Below are positions 17,059 through 26,357 of a stretch of DNA of 64,000 nt, piece by piece (within the stretch, counting starts at the first letter, position 1; each line of letters begins with the position of its first letter). Source of the stretch: Paenibacillus agricola (GTDB lineage: Bacteria; Bacillota; Bacilli; Paenibacillales; NBRC-103111); the NCBI RefSeq assembly GCF_011440305.1, contig NZ_JAAOIW010000011.1, positions 62,001 through 126,000 of the forward strand. Reading direction: 5' to 3'. The position numbers and the translations under genes are program-made. The notes below the pieces were generated by a model, which was not told the origin of the DNA, ran no database searches, and saw nothing but the letters and a program-made list of their open reading frames with translations.

Positions 17059-18024
17059 TCACAGTGATGTTCGCTCGTTGTTCTCCTTGATGATCCTAGA
17101 CAGAAGAAAATTAACTGTTTGATCAAATGAATAGTTTTTTTCATTTGCAATATTCTCTATCTGTTGATATACCTTCTTATTATAATTCGTGTGCTTACTT
17201 ATTATTTCGCCGTCTAACTCAATGTAATCTCCTGAAAGGGTTAAGTAACCTTCCACTTTAAATTTGTTGAGCAATTTTAAATCTGACTTACTTCCTTTGA
17301 TTTTCCCTTTCCTACACCTTATAAAATAAGAATCTTCTTTTTCAAAAATTCGAATGTTTTTGTTACCAAGACATCTAACCATTTCACTCAAAACATCAAT
17401 AATCTCAGCATAAACATCAATTGGTCTCGGAAACGAAAATATAATCGTTCCAGTCTTTTTCTCATAAGGTAAATCAAGACAGGGTTTTGAGATAGGAAGG
17501 TAGCCATGTGGTTCGATAATAAGATAATTTTCAGTAAGCAGTTGGACTGGATTAGTCGAGACTACTACCACCTTTTTTTCTTCAAATGTAAAAGAATCGA
17601 ATAATCTCAAATTATTTTTATATAAGTCAAGCTCCCTCCCTCCATCTCTTAAAAACTGGTGCTCACGTTTCTCAAGAGCTAATTTTAAGGCCACGCAATC
17701 GGCTCTTCTGAATATGCGTCGTTGTTGCTTTCCATAAGTAATTACCTGGCTCGGTATACCTGGAGGGTTCGTTTTAGCGAGCAGACCTAAATATTGCTTA
17801 GTGATCCCCACAAGTTCCGCAGCTTCACTTTGAAATAAAGCATCAGGACCGAACAAATGATTCAATCTTTCGTATTCTTCTACCGTAAACCGATAACCAC
17901 CATCACTACGATATGTATCTGGATTTACGGAGTTGAGCATGCCATTTTCAACCCATAGTCTAATAGTATTAGTCGATTTTTTTAATTTTTGAGCCATCTC
18001 TTTTTGTGATAAATAATTTGACAT
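17059..18024 (-). CDS. Tandem helix-turn-helix protein, MerR-like N-terminus
   Basis: 321 residues. The N-terminus (LSQKEMAQKLKKSTNTIRLW, then DGGYRFTVEEYERL) is a MerR-type winged HTH. A second HTH-like segment follows (FQSEAAELVGITKQYLGLL, then YGKQQRRIFRRADCVALK). The rest is a domain of unknown type. The double HTH suggests DNA binding with a non-standard effector or replication/partition role. The ATG has GAGGTAA upstream. It is transcribed alone, with terminators on the downstream side. Confidence 0.7.
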   Translation of the reverse strand: MSNYLSQKEMAQKLKKSTNTIRLWVENGMLNSVNPDTYRSDGGYRFTVEEYERLNHLFGPDALFQSEAAELVGITKQYLGLLAKTNPPGIPSQVITYGKQQRRIFRRADCVALKLALEKREHQFLRDGGRELDLYKNNLRLFDSFTFEEKKVVVVSTNPVQLLTENYLIIEPHGYLPISKPCLDLPYEKKTGTIIFSFPRPIDVYAEIIDVLSEMVRCLGNKNIRIFEKEDSYFIRCRKGKIKGSKSDLKLLNKFKVEGYLTLSGDYIELDGEIISKHTNYNKKVYQQIENIANEKNYSFDQTVNFLLSRIIKENNERTSL

Positions 18025-18151
18025 TTTACTTTACCTCGCAACGAAATGCCTATTTTATGGGTAAATTGAACTAATAAATTTAAGGATAACATATTTAGAA
18101 GTTACATGAATATATAATATTCCGATTTATCTCTTATTTGTCTTATAATGC

Positions 18152-19492
18152 TTATTTTATTATTCTAATTAAATCTATTGATGGCAGTCGATTAAACTCT
18201 GTATTTCTCCATAGATGAAGCTCACTCTCAGTTAGTGTCAGTTTATATTCACTTAAAGCAGCTGGTAATTTAATATCTATTAACCCAATTAGTTCATTTT
18301 GACCACTGGCTGAAATTGATCCCAGTTTAATTCGACCATCTTGACCTTCTTGAAACAGATAGTACAGTTTTCCATTATAGTAACAAGGTTGTGTATAAGA
18401 TGAGCCTCTTAACCGTTCAACTTTATCTTTTCCATTTTCATAAGAAATATCACCCGATTCATAATTTAACGTTTTATAAGCATTGTTTGATATTATTCTC
18501 AAATTTTTATTGACCTGATCAAGTGAAATATTCACCGAAGAACTATAATCCAATAGTATATTATTGAGATCTGAAATTTTAAAGAGCCCATTAGGAACTT
18601 CCTCAGAATAAAGATAATAAGAATCTTTCACCCCAGTAATTAATCCATTTTTCCCATCGTATCGAGCCATGGCTATGAATTCTTTTCCTTTGGGAGTCGA
18701 TTTATTGGCTACATAAACTTCCTGCGTCACTGTTCCTCTTTCGAAGGTAGACTTTAAAACTCCATCTGCTGCACGCCAATAGATTGCATTTTCATGAAAA
18801 AAATACTGAAAAAAAGAATTATCTTTTTTTATATTTTTAAACTGTTGATTTTGGTAAACCCATTTTCCAGTACTCATATCTGCGAGTGAGTAATAGACGT
18901 TTAAATAAGATCCTGATTGAGAATTTTCGGTCCAGAGTAAATAAAGAAAACCATCTTTCTCAAAAATGTAAGGTTTAATTATCCCTGATTTGTTGGAAAG
19001 ATTGGATGGATAATAACTATCCTCACCGTAGTTAATAATAGGGGGCATCACTTCCATTTGCTTATTTATTAGAACGGTATCTGTTGCAGGATCCCAAGAC
19101 ACTTTTTTTCCCGTTGATTCCGATACAAATCTTAGAGGTACCATCGTAACCCCATGGATCATTCTGGGTTCTGATTCTAATTCAAATTTTTCATTATTGA
19201 CGAGAACTGTTTTTTTCCCAATTGTCATATCTATTTTGACAAACTCACTAGTGCCTGTTACTCGCTTAGTAGTTGGTTCCCAGCCTACTTTAAGACCCAG
19301 AGTTTCAAATATCCCACGAAAGGGAACTAGTACACTACCGTTTTCTAAGATTGGTGTACCTTCAAAAATTATTGGTATCCCTTGGTATTTAACAGTTATA
19401 GTTGGAATCTGTACTGCATCTTCAGCCAATATTATTTGGGCAAAGAAGAAGGATAGACATAATGCAATGAGTAAACTAATTTTGTGTTTCAC
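18152..19492 (-). CDS. Secreted protein with copper-amine-oxidase N-terminal (stalk) domain
   Basis: 446 residues. A signal peptide (LLIALCLSFFFAQIILA) is followed by the Copper_amine_oxidN1-type repeat domain common in Paenibacillaceae: GSVLVPFRGIFETLGLKVGW, then TIGKKTVLVNN and VTMVPLRFVSESTGKKVSWD. Residues from about 150 on form many short beta-strand units with YY/LY pairs, suggesting a propeller-like fold. No oxidase active site is present; the domain is generally a surface or substrate-binding module. The start is GTG at 19492. Confidence 0.78.
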   Translation of the reverse strand: MKHKISLLIALCLSFFFAQIILAEDAVQIPTITVKYQGIPIIFEGTPILENGSVLVPFRGIFETLGLKVGWEPTTKRVTGTSEFVKIDMTIGKKTVLVNNEKFELESEPRMIHGVTMVPLRFVSESTGKKVSWDPATDTVLINKQMEVMPPIINYGEDSYYPSNLSNKSGIIKPYIFEKDGFLYLLWTENSQSGSYLNVYYSLADMSTGKWVYQNQQFKNIKKDNSFFQYFFHENAIYWRAADGVLKSTFERGTVTQEVYVANKSTPKGKEFIAMARYDGKNGLITGVKDSYYLYSEEVPNGLFKISDLNNILLDYSSSVNISLDQVNKNLRIISNNAYKTLNYESGDISYENGKDKVERLRGSSYTQPCYYNGKLYYLFQEGQDGRIKLGSISASGQNELIGLIDIKLPAALSEYKLTLTESELHLWRNTEFNRLPSIDLIRIIK

Positions 19493-19545
19493 GCCAAAAC
19501 CTACTTTCTTAGAATATAATAAGTTTCAAATCTTTAATTTGTATT

Positions 19546-20661
19546 CTATGACCCCACCGGCACTGCGATATAACGAACAACTTTATTTTTTCCAGTCGTT
19601 TTGGCTTGGTACATAGCTTGATCCGCTTGTGTAATCAATTCATCATGTGAAATACCTTCTTCTCTTTTACTGTAACCTATACTCGCTGTAACACCCGGAT
19701 TCGTCTCCTTTTCAATACGAAAACGAATTCGTTCAGTCAAATGTTTCATTTCAACTTTTTTATCTCGAATAAGAGCAACCATTTCTTCACCACCATATCT
19801 TGCAACCAGACCAATCCCTTCCACCTCCTCTCTAAAGATTGAGGCTACTTGTTTTAACACTTCATCACCAGCTTTATGCCCTTGCGTGTCATTAAGTTTT
19901 TTAAAGTTATCAATATCAATAAAGATGATATGAACTGATTGGCCCGATTTTACCGATTTCTCAACGTTTTCGTATAGGTGTCGACGGTTGAAAAGCCCTG
20001 TTAGTCCATCAGTAATTGATTGCATATATGACTTCTGCATAACTTCGATTACTCTCTCCAATAAAATAAAGAAAAGTATAGAATAGGATATGACTGGTAA
20101 TACTTTTACAATAAATGGTTCCCATATTGAACTATGAACTCCTTCAAACTTATCCCAAACCTTTATTCCTTCTATTATAAAGAACGTAAGGATCGCCCAA
20201 CGAAATTTATTATCTGATCCTACTTGTCTACCTAGCATAAACCAGATAGTCACAAGAAAAGCCATTATGTATCCAATTTGAATCCATTCATTCAGAAAGA
20301 CCATTCCAAATGCCGCGGCGCATAACGTGTAAAAAACCCATTGGATGTGTGCTGCAGTAATATGATATAGCTGATATAAACCAAGGATGATCAAAAAAAA
20401 TGCACAATCTCCTAATACTGCTATACTTCTTTCAATCCATATCAGGTACCAACTCTCTGTTGTCATAAATGAATGAGTAATAGAAATGCCATGATCTATT
20501 AAAGTTAAAACTAAGGCAATTGATAGTGTTAAATACGATCTTTTCCGTCGTCGTTTGAATAAATTTATGGAGATTAACAACATAAGCAAAAAGATAGGCA
20601 ACAATATTAATGAAGATATTACCGTTCCCTGGTGACCATTAAATAGTTCTAATAATTTCAT
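19546..20661 (-). CDS. Membrane-anchored diguanylate cyclase (GGDEF)
   Basis: 371 residues: about seven predicted membrane helices (residues 10-215), then a GGDEF domain with DGLTGLFNRRHLYENVE and the active-site loop ARYGGEEMVAL. The loop is GGEEM rather than GGDEF; GGEEF variants are often active and the Met is less common. It should make c-di-GMP in response to a membrane signal. An RxxD inhibitory site is not obvious. ATG 20661 follows GAGGTGA; a GTG three codons earlier overlaps that site. Confidence 0.88.
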   Translation of the reverse strand: MKLLELFNGHQGTVISSLILLPIFLLMLLISINLFKRRRKRSYLTLSIALVLTLIDHGISITHSFMTTESWYLIWIERSIAVLGDCAFFLIILGLYQLYHITAAHIQWVFYTLCAAAFGMVFLNEWIQIGYIMAFLVTIWFMLGRQVGSDNKFRWAILTFFIIEGIKVWDKFEGVHSSIWEPFIVKVLPVISYSILFFILLERVIEVMQKSYMQSITDGLTGLFNRRHLYENVEKSVKSGQSVHIIFIDIDNFKKLNDTQGHKAGDEVLKQVASIFREEVEGIGLVARYGGEEMVALIRDKKVEMKHLTERIRFRIEKETNPGVTASIGYSKREEGISHDELITQADQAMYQAKTTGKNKVVRYIAVPVGS

Positions 20662-20700
20662 TTTTATCACCTCGAATTAGAATAATACCTATCTGGACAT

Positions 20701-20735
20701 AAAAAGGGCACACCAACATTCTGGCGCGCCCTTGA
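20701..20735 (-). terminator. Terminator downstream of the DNA ligase gene
   Basis: On the minus strand AAGGGC.GCGCCA pairs with TGGTG.TGCCCTT and is followed by TTTATG, about 220 nt beyond the ligase stop. Confidence 0.65.
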
Positions 20736-20955
20736 GTCATTCTCCCGAGGCATTAGATTTATAATAATTATAATTGAGTCTTTATCATGTTGGCAATATC
20801 TTAGTTTACCAATTCACATAAATTGTTGAAAATTCTACCAAATATCCGTTAAAGATGCTAATATCAATAGAAATATTGACAATTTCCCCTGGATCCGTTC
20901 CCCCCGCTTACTGCAGCCTATCACTTTCCCACCTGCATTTTTAGGCGTAGTAATA

Positions 20956-21876
20956 TTAAGCCATTGCCATATCAGCCATAATGAATCCCTTGAAAGTACA
21001 TATTCGTAAGGATCCCTTTTCGGTTTTTTCAAGATATTCAACATTGCAGCGCAATAAAGGCTCAATCAGCTGGGTATCTCTCCATGTTTTAGTATGGAGT
21101 TGTTGAACAATCAGCAAAAATGCTTGCTTTTCTTCTGTTTTAAAACCAAACTTAACTACAACCGCTGGATTATTCTGTGTTTTATTAATATTACCTTCAT
21201 CAATAAGTTTAATCACTACTGCAAATGGATTTACCTGATAACCTATAATAACAGCAGGCTCCAAAATTGTGTGTTTCCATTTGATCCATGTTTTCGCTCT
21301 ATGATTAAAGAAATATTTTGAGTTCTTCTTTTTTGCTACAATTCCCTCCCATTGGTTTCTTAATGTCCATTCAAAGAGATTACTTCCGTGATCCACTGAA
21401 AATGGAATTACCATAAGTTCCGGATCTGATAGAATAACATTTGAAAGTATCTCTTTACGTTGGAGAAGGCCAAGGTGATTTAGAGACTTACCATTAAGCA
21501 TAAGTATATCAAAAGCAATCAATGTAGCCGGATTTTTATTTGAAGCTGCTTCAATTCGATTTAGATTAGTTATTTTCCCTCTAGTATTAAATATATTGAA
21601 ATCTGGGCGCTTATGGGAATTACTGAAGCATACTCCCTCAGCGTCCAAAATAATCGAACCAGTTGAAATATTGGCTACAGCTCTAACCAATTCTGGGAAA
21701 CGTTTTGTGATACAATTTCCATGTCTTGTAAACAATTCGACTCGATGACCATCTTTGTGTACAATAATTCTCCAACCATCAAATTTTGGTTCATAAATAT
21801 AATTGGGATCATCTAAAGATACTGGTTGTTTTCTATGATTGGATAATAGCATAGGTTTAACATCTGTAAATAACAT
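20956..21876 (-). CDS. ATP-dependent DNA ligase (LigD ligase-domain type)
   Basis: 306 residues with the nucleotidyltransferase motifs of ATP-dependent ligases: the adenylated Lys in YEPKFDGWRI, LDAEGV (motif III region), EGIVAKKKNSKY (motif IV) and TWIKWK (motif V), then a C-terminal OB-fold. It matches the ligase part of bacterial LigD and lacks the polymerase and phosphoesterase modules; no ku gene is in view. It may work in end-joining or be a mobile-element repair enzyme. The ATG at 21876 has a perfect GGAGGTGA; a longer frame upstream belongs to unrelated GC-rich DNA. Confidence 0.85.
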   Translation of the reverse strand: MLFTDVKPMLLSNHRKQPVSLDDPNYIYEPKFDGWRIIVHKDGHRVELFTRHGNCITKRFPELVRAVANISTGSIILDAEGVCFSNSHKRPDFNIFNTRGKITNLNRIEAASNKNPATLIAFDILMLNGKSLNHLGLLQRKEILSNVILSDPELMVIPFSVDHGSNLFEWTLRNQWEGIVAKKKNSKYFFNHRAKTWIKWKHTILEPAVIIGYQVNPFAVVIKLIDEGNINKTQNNPAVVVKFGFKTEEKQAFLLIVQQLHTKTWRDTQLIEPLLRCNVEYLEKTEKGSLRICTFKGFIMADMAMA

Positions 21877-21889
21877 AAGGTCACCTCCT

Positions 21890-22068
21890 ACTATTATTTT
21901 TTCATAGGATTGACTTGGATGCACTATGGAGACAATGGAATCTAAGGAAAGCAGTTCCAGCCACTGCTGGGCGGCGAGCATCCAAGGAAATTCTTCGCGG
22001 GCTTTAAAGAACTCGATCGATCCGCCCGGCCGAAGCACTTTATATGTCGGGCTAGGATTTACTTTATG
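21890..22068 (-). pseudogene. GC-rich coding-like fragment in frame with the ligase
   Basis: The open frame upstream of the ligase start reads YKVLRPGGSIEFFKAREEF, PWMLAAQQWLELLSLDSIV and so on, with higher GC than its surroundings and good amino-acid texture. It has no start or family match that I recognise. It is probably the tail of a foreign gene captured beside the ligase. Confidence 0.35.
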
Positions 22069-22085
22069 GATTGTTTGGAATTTTA

Positions 22086-22133
22086 AAAGACGCGAAACAA
22101 TCTAAGTGAGATTGCTTCACGTCTTTATATTTT
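22086..22133 (-). terminator. Terminator downstream of the 126-residue gene
   Basis: AAAGACGCGAAACAATCT and AGATTGCTTCACGTCTTT pair along 18 bp with two G-T pairs, just past the stop at 22138. Confidence 0.75.
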
Positions 22134-22137
22134 ATGG

Positions 22138-22518
22138 CTATACGGATTTTATGGTGGATTCACTTCCAGTTTTCTGTGCAATTATTTCCAAAATATAACC
22201 GAAATTTTCTGTAGCGTGCTTCACAAGCTCACTATTTTCCTTGCTGACAATGACAAACAGCGGGCGTACTGATAGCCCATTTTGAGTTTTAGTTGCCTTA
22301 TTAGTTTCAATCCAAATTTCTAAATAGCACCCTACTTTTTGTAGCTTATTTATTAACTGTTGTTGCTTTTCTATTGTGTCAAAAGACTCATTAACTATCT
22401 GGAAAATATTAACGTCAAGATCCGTGGTGCTTGAAATTATATCTTTATCAGGGTCTAAAACCCTAATCCTCACTTCATTCTTTGGTTCTTCTTTGTGCTT
22501 TCTAAAAAATGGCTTCAT
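22138..22518 (-). CDS. Hypothetical protein, 126 residues
   Basis: Not recognised. A lysine-rich N-terminus (MKPFFRKHKEEPKNEVRIRV), a helix with QQQLINKLQ, then alternating strands and helices (YLEIWIETN, VRPLFVIVSKE). It is probably a soluble alpha/beta protein. GGGAGGAACG lies upstream of the ATG and a strong terminator follows. Confidence 0.6.
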   Translation of the reverse strand: MKPFFRKHKEEPKNEVRIRVLDPDKDIISSTTDLDVNIFQIVNESFDTIEKQQQLINKLQKVGCYLEIWIETNKATKTQNGLSVRPLFVIVSKENSELVKHATENFGYILEIIAQKTGSESTIKSV

Positions 22519-22610
22519 AGTATCGTTCCTCCCTTAACAAACTGGAAATAATATTGGTCATTCCACAATAAAATCCGAATACCCTATTTTATTATATCAT
22601 TCATATTTGT

Positions 22611-22778
22611 TCATTCTCGGGAACGAATCATTTCTTTCAAAAAATTCTCTTCCTTTAATAGTTCCCTGATTCTTTGGCTAATTAGGCGGTGTACATATGT
22701 GTTCTCGCATTTGTATGCCTCCAGATTTCTAAGTTCTCTCTGAACCACATCCAATGTCTCCTGAGTCACATCGATCAA
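22611..22778 (-). CDS. Small helical protein, 55 residues
   Basis: Starts at TTG 22778 (MIDVTQETLDVVQREL) with GGAGGG 6 nt upstream. It continues with NLEAYKCENTYVHRLISQRI and ends at TGA 22611. It is strongly helical and charged with no close match I know. The good ribosome binding site and amino-acid texture argue it is real despite its size. Confidence 0.5.
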   Translation of the reverse strand: MIDVTQETLDVVQRELRNLEAYKCENTYVHRLISQRIRELLKEENFLKEMIRSRE

Positions 22779-22896
22779 TTCAATCCCTCCAATAACTTCA
22801 TTTCATTTGATTTCCTTATAATTAATTTTGACTGTTCATTGAATTACTTCACTATGGATTCCTGATTTAACACTCCTACTATTTGAGAAAAAATAT

Positions 22897-23373
22897 TTAT
22901 TTATTAGGATTTAATATAGATATAATATCATTCGCAATTTTCAAAAGTTCCAAGCCCTTTGTGTTTAAATAATATTCAGGTTTTAGATTTTCTAAACGTT
23001 CTCTTAATAAACGATTTTCATTTCTAAGATCTGTGATTTCGTTGAGCTGCTCATAGAGTATATTTTTAAGATGTTCGTTATTGGCCTGAAGTTTTTGCAA
23101 ATCGTATATATTGCAATCCAAATCAGTTTGAGTATTTTTTATAAAACGATTTATTGACCAGGTCCACCTTTTTTTTAAGCCAGTTTTCTTATTGAATTGA
23201 AGGCGAATATCATTTTTTGCATTTGGAACAGTATTAGCTGTTCCGGACGCAATTCGATTACCTTGGGAATCCTCAAGAGCCCAATCCAATGTACTGTTAA
23301 ATGGCCTGATAATTGCTGTTGCACCGTCGCAATTACCAATAGTTTCAAAATCTACATTGTTCGCTGCTCTCAT
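22897..23373 (-). CDS. Hypothetical protein with C-terminal coiled coil
   Basis: Not recognised. 158 residues from ATG 23373 (MRAANNVDFETIGN); a GTG four codons earlier sits directly against AAAGG and is less likely. The first half looks like a small beta domain (GATAIIRPFNSTLDWAL), the second a coiled coil (LQKLQANNEHLKNILYEQLN). It lies alone in an AT-rich stretch. Confidence 0.5.
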   Translation of the reverse strand: MRAANNVDFETIGNCDGATAIIRPFNSTLDWALEDSQGNRIASGTANTVPNAKNDIRLQFNKKTGLKKRWTWSINRFIKNTQTDLDCNIYDLQKLQANNEHLKNILYEQLNEITDLRNENRLLRERLENLKPEYYLNTKGLELLKIANDIISILNPNK

Positions 23374-23844
23374 GCATGCTATCACCCTTTACTTCATTCA
23401 AAGTTTTAGACTCTCACCCAACGAACGTTCTAGCATTAAGAGTGTCATGTATACTCTTAAAATCAAAAAAGTATTTAACTAGATGGGAGATCATTTACGG
23501 TAGCGGTATTAAAGTTGAAATAATAAAGTAAAGACTGCAGCGAGCCAGCTGCCGCCGCTCCGAACGTTGCGGGTATCCACATTCGGTCAATCGAGTGTGA
23601 ACTGCTGTTGACCCGGGCGGATGCCGTTGCACGTGCTGATCATTGCAGGGATTTGCATTCGGAGAACCAGGATTACGAACCTGCAACTGCTCAAGTCAGT
23701 CGCTCAGTCTATCCTGAAATAACAATATTCATCATCTGATGGTGCCGCGGTAGTGGCATGGAAGTCTAAAACTTTATCTAGTCTATAACTCTATTATCAC
23801 AGTCTTTTATTTCAGGACAACAGAACAGCAAGCAGCCGTATCGG
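23374..23844. other. Gene-poor stretch with a GC-rich island
   Basis: No supported gene. Positions of about 23530-23700 are clearly GC-richer than the AT-rich surroundings, and all six frames there are broken, consistent with a decayed import. No repeats or RNA features were recognised. Confidence 0.4.
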
Positions 23845-24051
23845 TTAGTCTTTTGCATATATTCCTTTCGCCCATTCCTCAAAATTTTTCCGTTTCGTCC
23901 AACTTGTACTCCCATCTAAGCCATTCATTTTTTTGTTTGTGTAATTCACATATTGAGTACCAGATGTTCGTGTTTCAATCAGATTTACTTTGCGTCTTAT
24001 TTCTCTTTTTCCGTTGACTCCCCAATATGTTACACCTGTTTCTACTAACAC
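23845..24051 (-). CDS. Small basic hypothetical protein
   Basis: 68 residues from GTG 24051 (MLVETGVTYWGVNGKREI), ending in FEEWAKGIYAKD. Not recognised. AAGGAG lies 13 nt upstream, farther than ideal. The Tyr, Gly and Lys-rich composition suggests a small beta-rich nucleic-acid-binding protein, but that is a guess. Confidence 0.45.
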   Translation of the reverse strand: MLVETGVTYWGVNGKREIRRKVNLIETRTSGTQYVNYTNKKMNGLDGSTSWTKRKNFEEWAKGIYAKD

Positions 24052-24141
24052 CCTTCGTTCTCATCTCCTTGGAATAAATATTTTATATGCAATCCCTATT
24101 TCCATTCAAAGATTCTTCAGGATCACCAGTCAGATTTACAT

Positions 24142-24447
24142 TTAGCCTGCATTAAACCATGTTCGTATATTTTTCCCATAACAGTGTGAATCTCGGTTAT
24201 CTATTTTCCCAATATAAATTATCCCTTTTTTTTCGTCAATTGTATAGAACATCCGAATTCTCTTCGCCTTAATTCTCTTTACATCTGAACATCGATTAAC
24301 GGATCCATAATCAAGCTGAAGCGGACGTGGATCTTTAGTTAATATCTCCAATGCATTTTGTATGGAAACTATTTCCTCTTTCCTAAAACTATTCATTTCC
24401 TTCTCAACTCTCTTTGAAACAAATTCGATAGCATACATTTCCATCAT
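24142..24447 (-). CDS. RelE/ParE-type toxin (mRNA interferase-like)
   Basis: 101 residues with the RelE-superfamily layout: N-terminal helices, then LTKDPRPLQLDYG, KRIRMFYTIDEKKGIIYIG and KIDNRDSHCYG, the usual beta-sheet core with a C-terminal catalytic-type region. RelE toxins cut mRNA on the ribosome and are paired with an antitoxin. None is adjacent, but a Phd/YefM antitoxin on the same strand lies 1.9 kb upstream, beyond a recombinase gene. Confidence 0.72.
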   Translation of the reverse strand: MMEMYAIEFVSKRVEKEMNSFRKEEIVSIQNALEILTKDPRPLQLDYGSVNRCSDVKRIKAKRIRMFYTIDEKKGIIYIGKIDNRDSHCYGKNIRTWFNAG

Positions 24448-24676
24448 CCCCCGGTTTATGCAACTTTTCCACTTAAAAGCGTTAAAGTGCTAATATATTA
24501 CATAATAACACCATAAATTTCCATAGTCAATATAGGAAACTAGTATATAAGATTATTATATTCCGATTTAGTTTATAAACAAACCAAATAACCTATTATT
24601 CTATTAATTAAAACATATGGTATACTAGTACCACGGATAGTTATTTTTTGATTTAAATTACAGAAAGGATTCCACT

Positions 24677-24982
24677 ATGAAAAAATATGAATTACTGGAA
24701 TATACTCAATTCACGAAAAACAAAGAAATGCCGAAGGAAATTAGAAAGGCATTGATGTCGTTTATTCAAAAGAGGGGCTACGAGTGCATCTTGAAGAATA
24801 ATCTGATAAATGTTACTTACGGACAACTTCGTGAGGAACTTATGACAGTCTTAAATCCACCAGCAATTGTTTCTGACATTTATCAATTATTTCCTTGGAG
24901 CGATAGTGAAACGACCAATGTAATTCGCTGGTATCTAGAAATAGATCCTACCCGCGTAGATGATGTTCAAGCATTCTTATAA
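24677..24982 (+). CDS. Hypothetical protein, 101 residues
   Basis: Not recognised. Soluble and helical, with MKKYELLEYTQFTKNKEM at the start and a Trp/Asp-rich C-terminus (WYLEIDPTRVDDVQAFL). GAAAGGA precedes the ATG and a TATACT -10-like hexamer lies about 50 nt upstream. It precedes the recombinase gene by 236 nt and could belong to the same mobile module. Confidence 0.55.
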   Translation: MKKYELLEYTQFTKNKEMPKEIRKALMSFIQKRGYECILKNNLINVTYGQLREELMTVLNPPAIVSDIYQLFPWSDSETTNVIRWYLEIDPTRVDDVQAFL

Positions 24983-25218
24983 ACCCAGGTGACAGATTAC
25001 ACATTTCCTCTAGTACTTGTAGAAGAGGTAGATGTACTGGAGTGAATTCAGAAAGATTTCTTATTCCGTCGGTTGTTAAACATAAGTGACAACGATTCGG
25101 TAAATAATTGACTATATCTAATTATTCCCTTAAATGAAATTTGTACACATTATGTGCAAATTGCGATGAATTTTGTTTTGTACTTTTATAGAAATCCAGG
25201 AAGGATAGGAGGAACACT

Positions 25219-26247
25219 GTGTTAAGTAGACAAAGTGACCTTTCAGTATCTAACAATTGGTTAAACCCCTCTATTTTTTATCAAATCTCAAGCGAGCACT
25301 TTAAAAACACGGATTGGACTAGTCTTCCGGATCTTTTGCTGATGTATGTCTTCCTTCATGATGAACCTACATACGGAAAAAAAAGGGCTCAAGGAACAAA
25401 GGAAGAATATTTGAGAGATATTTTAGATTTCCTGAAATTCACGGAATCATTTGGTGGCATACGCCAGCTTTCTCCTGAAGATCTACTTGTCTACCAAGAT
25501 TCGCTAGCTTCTCGTTACGCAAACACTTCAAATCAAAAAAAAATTACAGTGGTTAAACAATTTTTGCGATACATTTTTTCAAAGCAAGCCATTAACACCG
25601 ATCTAACCCGTTTGATTAAAAAGGTTTCACAGCCTGCAGATGAATTAGTTAATCGGGATCTCTATGAACATGAAGCCCAGACACTTCTTAAATACTTTAA
25701 AAAAGAGAATTTTATCATGTATACATTCTTTCTCCTTCTGGTCAGCACAGGACTTCGTATTAACGAGTTGGCCACAGCTAAGTGGAAAAATCTTTACTAT
25801 GTTCCCCGTCTTGGCTTCCATTTCCTTGACGTGATCGGTAAAGGGAGCAAACCACGTGAGATTTTAATATTCGATGATACTTTTGAGGCAATCGGTGAAT
25901 TTCGCAAACGACGGGGGTTGACTTTGAAGATCGATCCTGGTTGTCCCTCACCCTTCTTTCCAAAAGGAACTGGAGATGCATATAATTCAAAATATCTATC
26001 AAATATGTTTACAAAAGCAATTATCAAAACCGATCTTACCATAATTAAGCATAGAACAGATTCTATTACTCCTCATACCTGCCGGCATTACTATGCCAGT
26101 TTTCTTACAAGCGAAGGAGCCAACATTGACGCAGTGAAAGATGCACTTGGCCACTCAAGTATTATTACAACACAGCGTTATCTGTTAAAAAGACGGCGGC
26201 AAGAAAATCATGCTGCAATCAAGGTCGGACGAAATTCTTTTCAATAG
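25219..26247 (+). CDS. Tyrosine recombinase/integrase
   Basis: 342 residues with an N-terminal SAM-like core-binding domain (GTKEEYLRDILDFLKFTE) and a C-terminal catalytic domain carrying the full set: Arg in TGLRINELA, Lys in GKGSKPREI, HTCRHYYAS (HxxR), LGHSS and the nucleophile Tyr in TTQRYLL. It is XerC/D- or integron/transposon-like in length. The start is GTG with GGAGG 7 nt upstream. It may have moved the 24.5-26.3 kb segment, but attachment sites were not recognised. Confidence 0.9.
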   Translation: MLSRQSDLSVSNNWLNPSIFYQISSEHFKNTDWTSLPDLLLMYVFLHDEPTYGKKRAQGTKEEYLRDILDFLKFTESFGGIRQLSPEDLLVYQDSLASRYANTSNQKKITVVKQFLRYIFSKQAINTDLTRLIKKVSQPADELVNRDLYEHEAQTLLKYFKKENFIMYTFFLLLVSTGLRINELATAKWKNLYYVPRLGFHFLDVIGKGSKPREILIFDDTFEAIGEFRKRRGLTLKIDPGCPSPFFPKGTGDAYNSKYLSNMFTKAIIKTDLTIIKHRTDSITPHTCRHYYASFLTSEGANIDAVKDALGHSSIITTQRYLLKRRRQENHAAIKVGRNSFQ

Positions 26248-26290
26248 AGTATTCTCCAGAAAATAATGCGGAATATTATATGCACACAAA

Positions 26291-26342
26291 ATAACCCTTG
26301 TTGGCCAGATGCATAGAGAAAGCATCTGCCAACGAGGGTTAT
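26291..26342. terminator. Bidirectional terminator between recombinase and antitoxin genes
   Basis: ATAACCCTTGTTGGCCAGATGC pairs with GCATCTGCCAACGAGGGTTAT (20-bp stem with minor bulges). The minus-strand side continues TTTTGTG. Confidence 0.75.
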
Positions 26343-26357
26343 TTCAAAATGGCTCCT

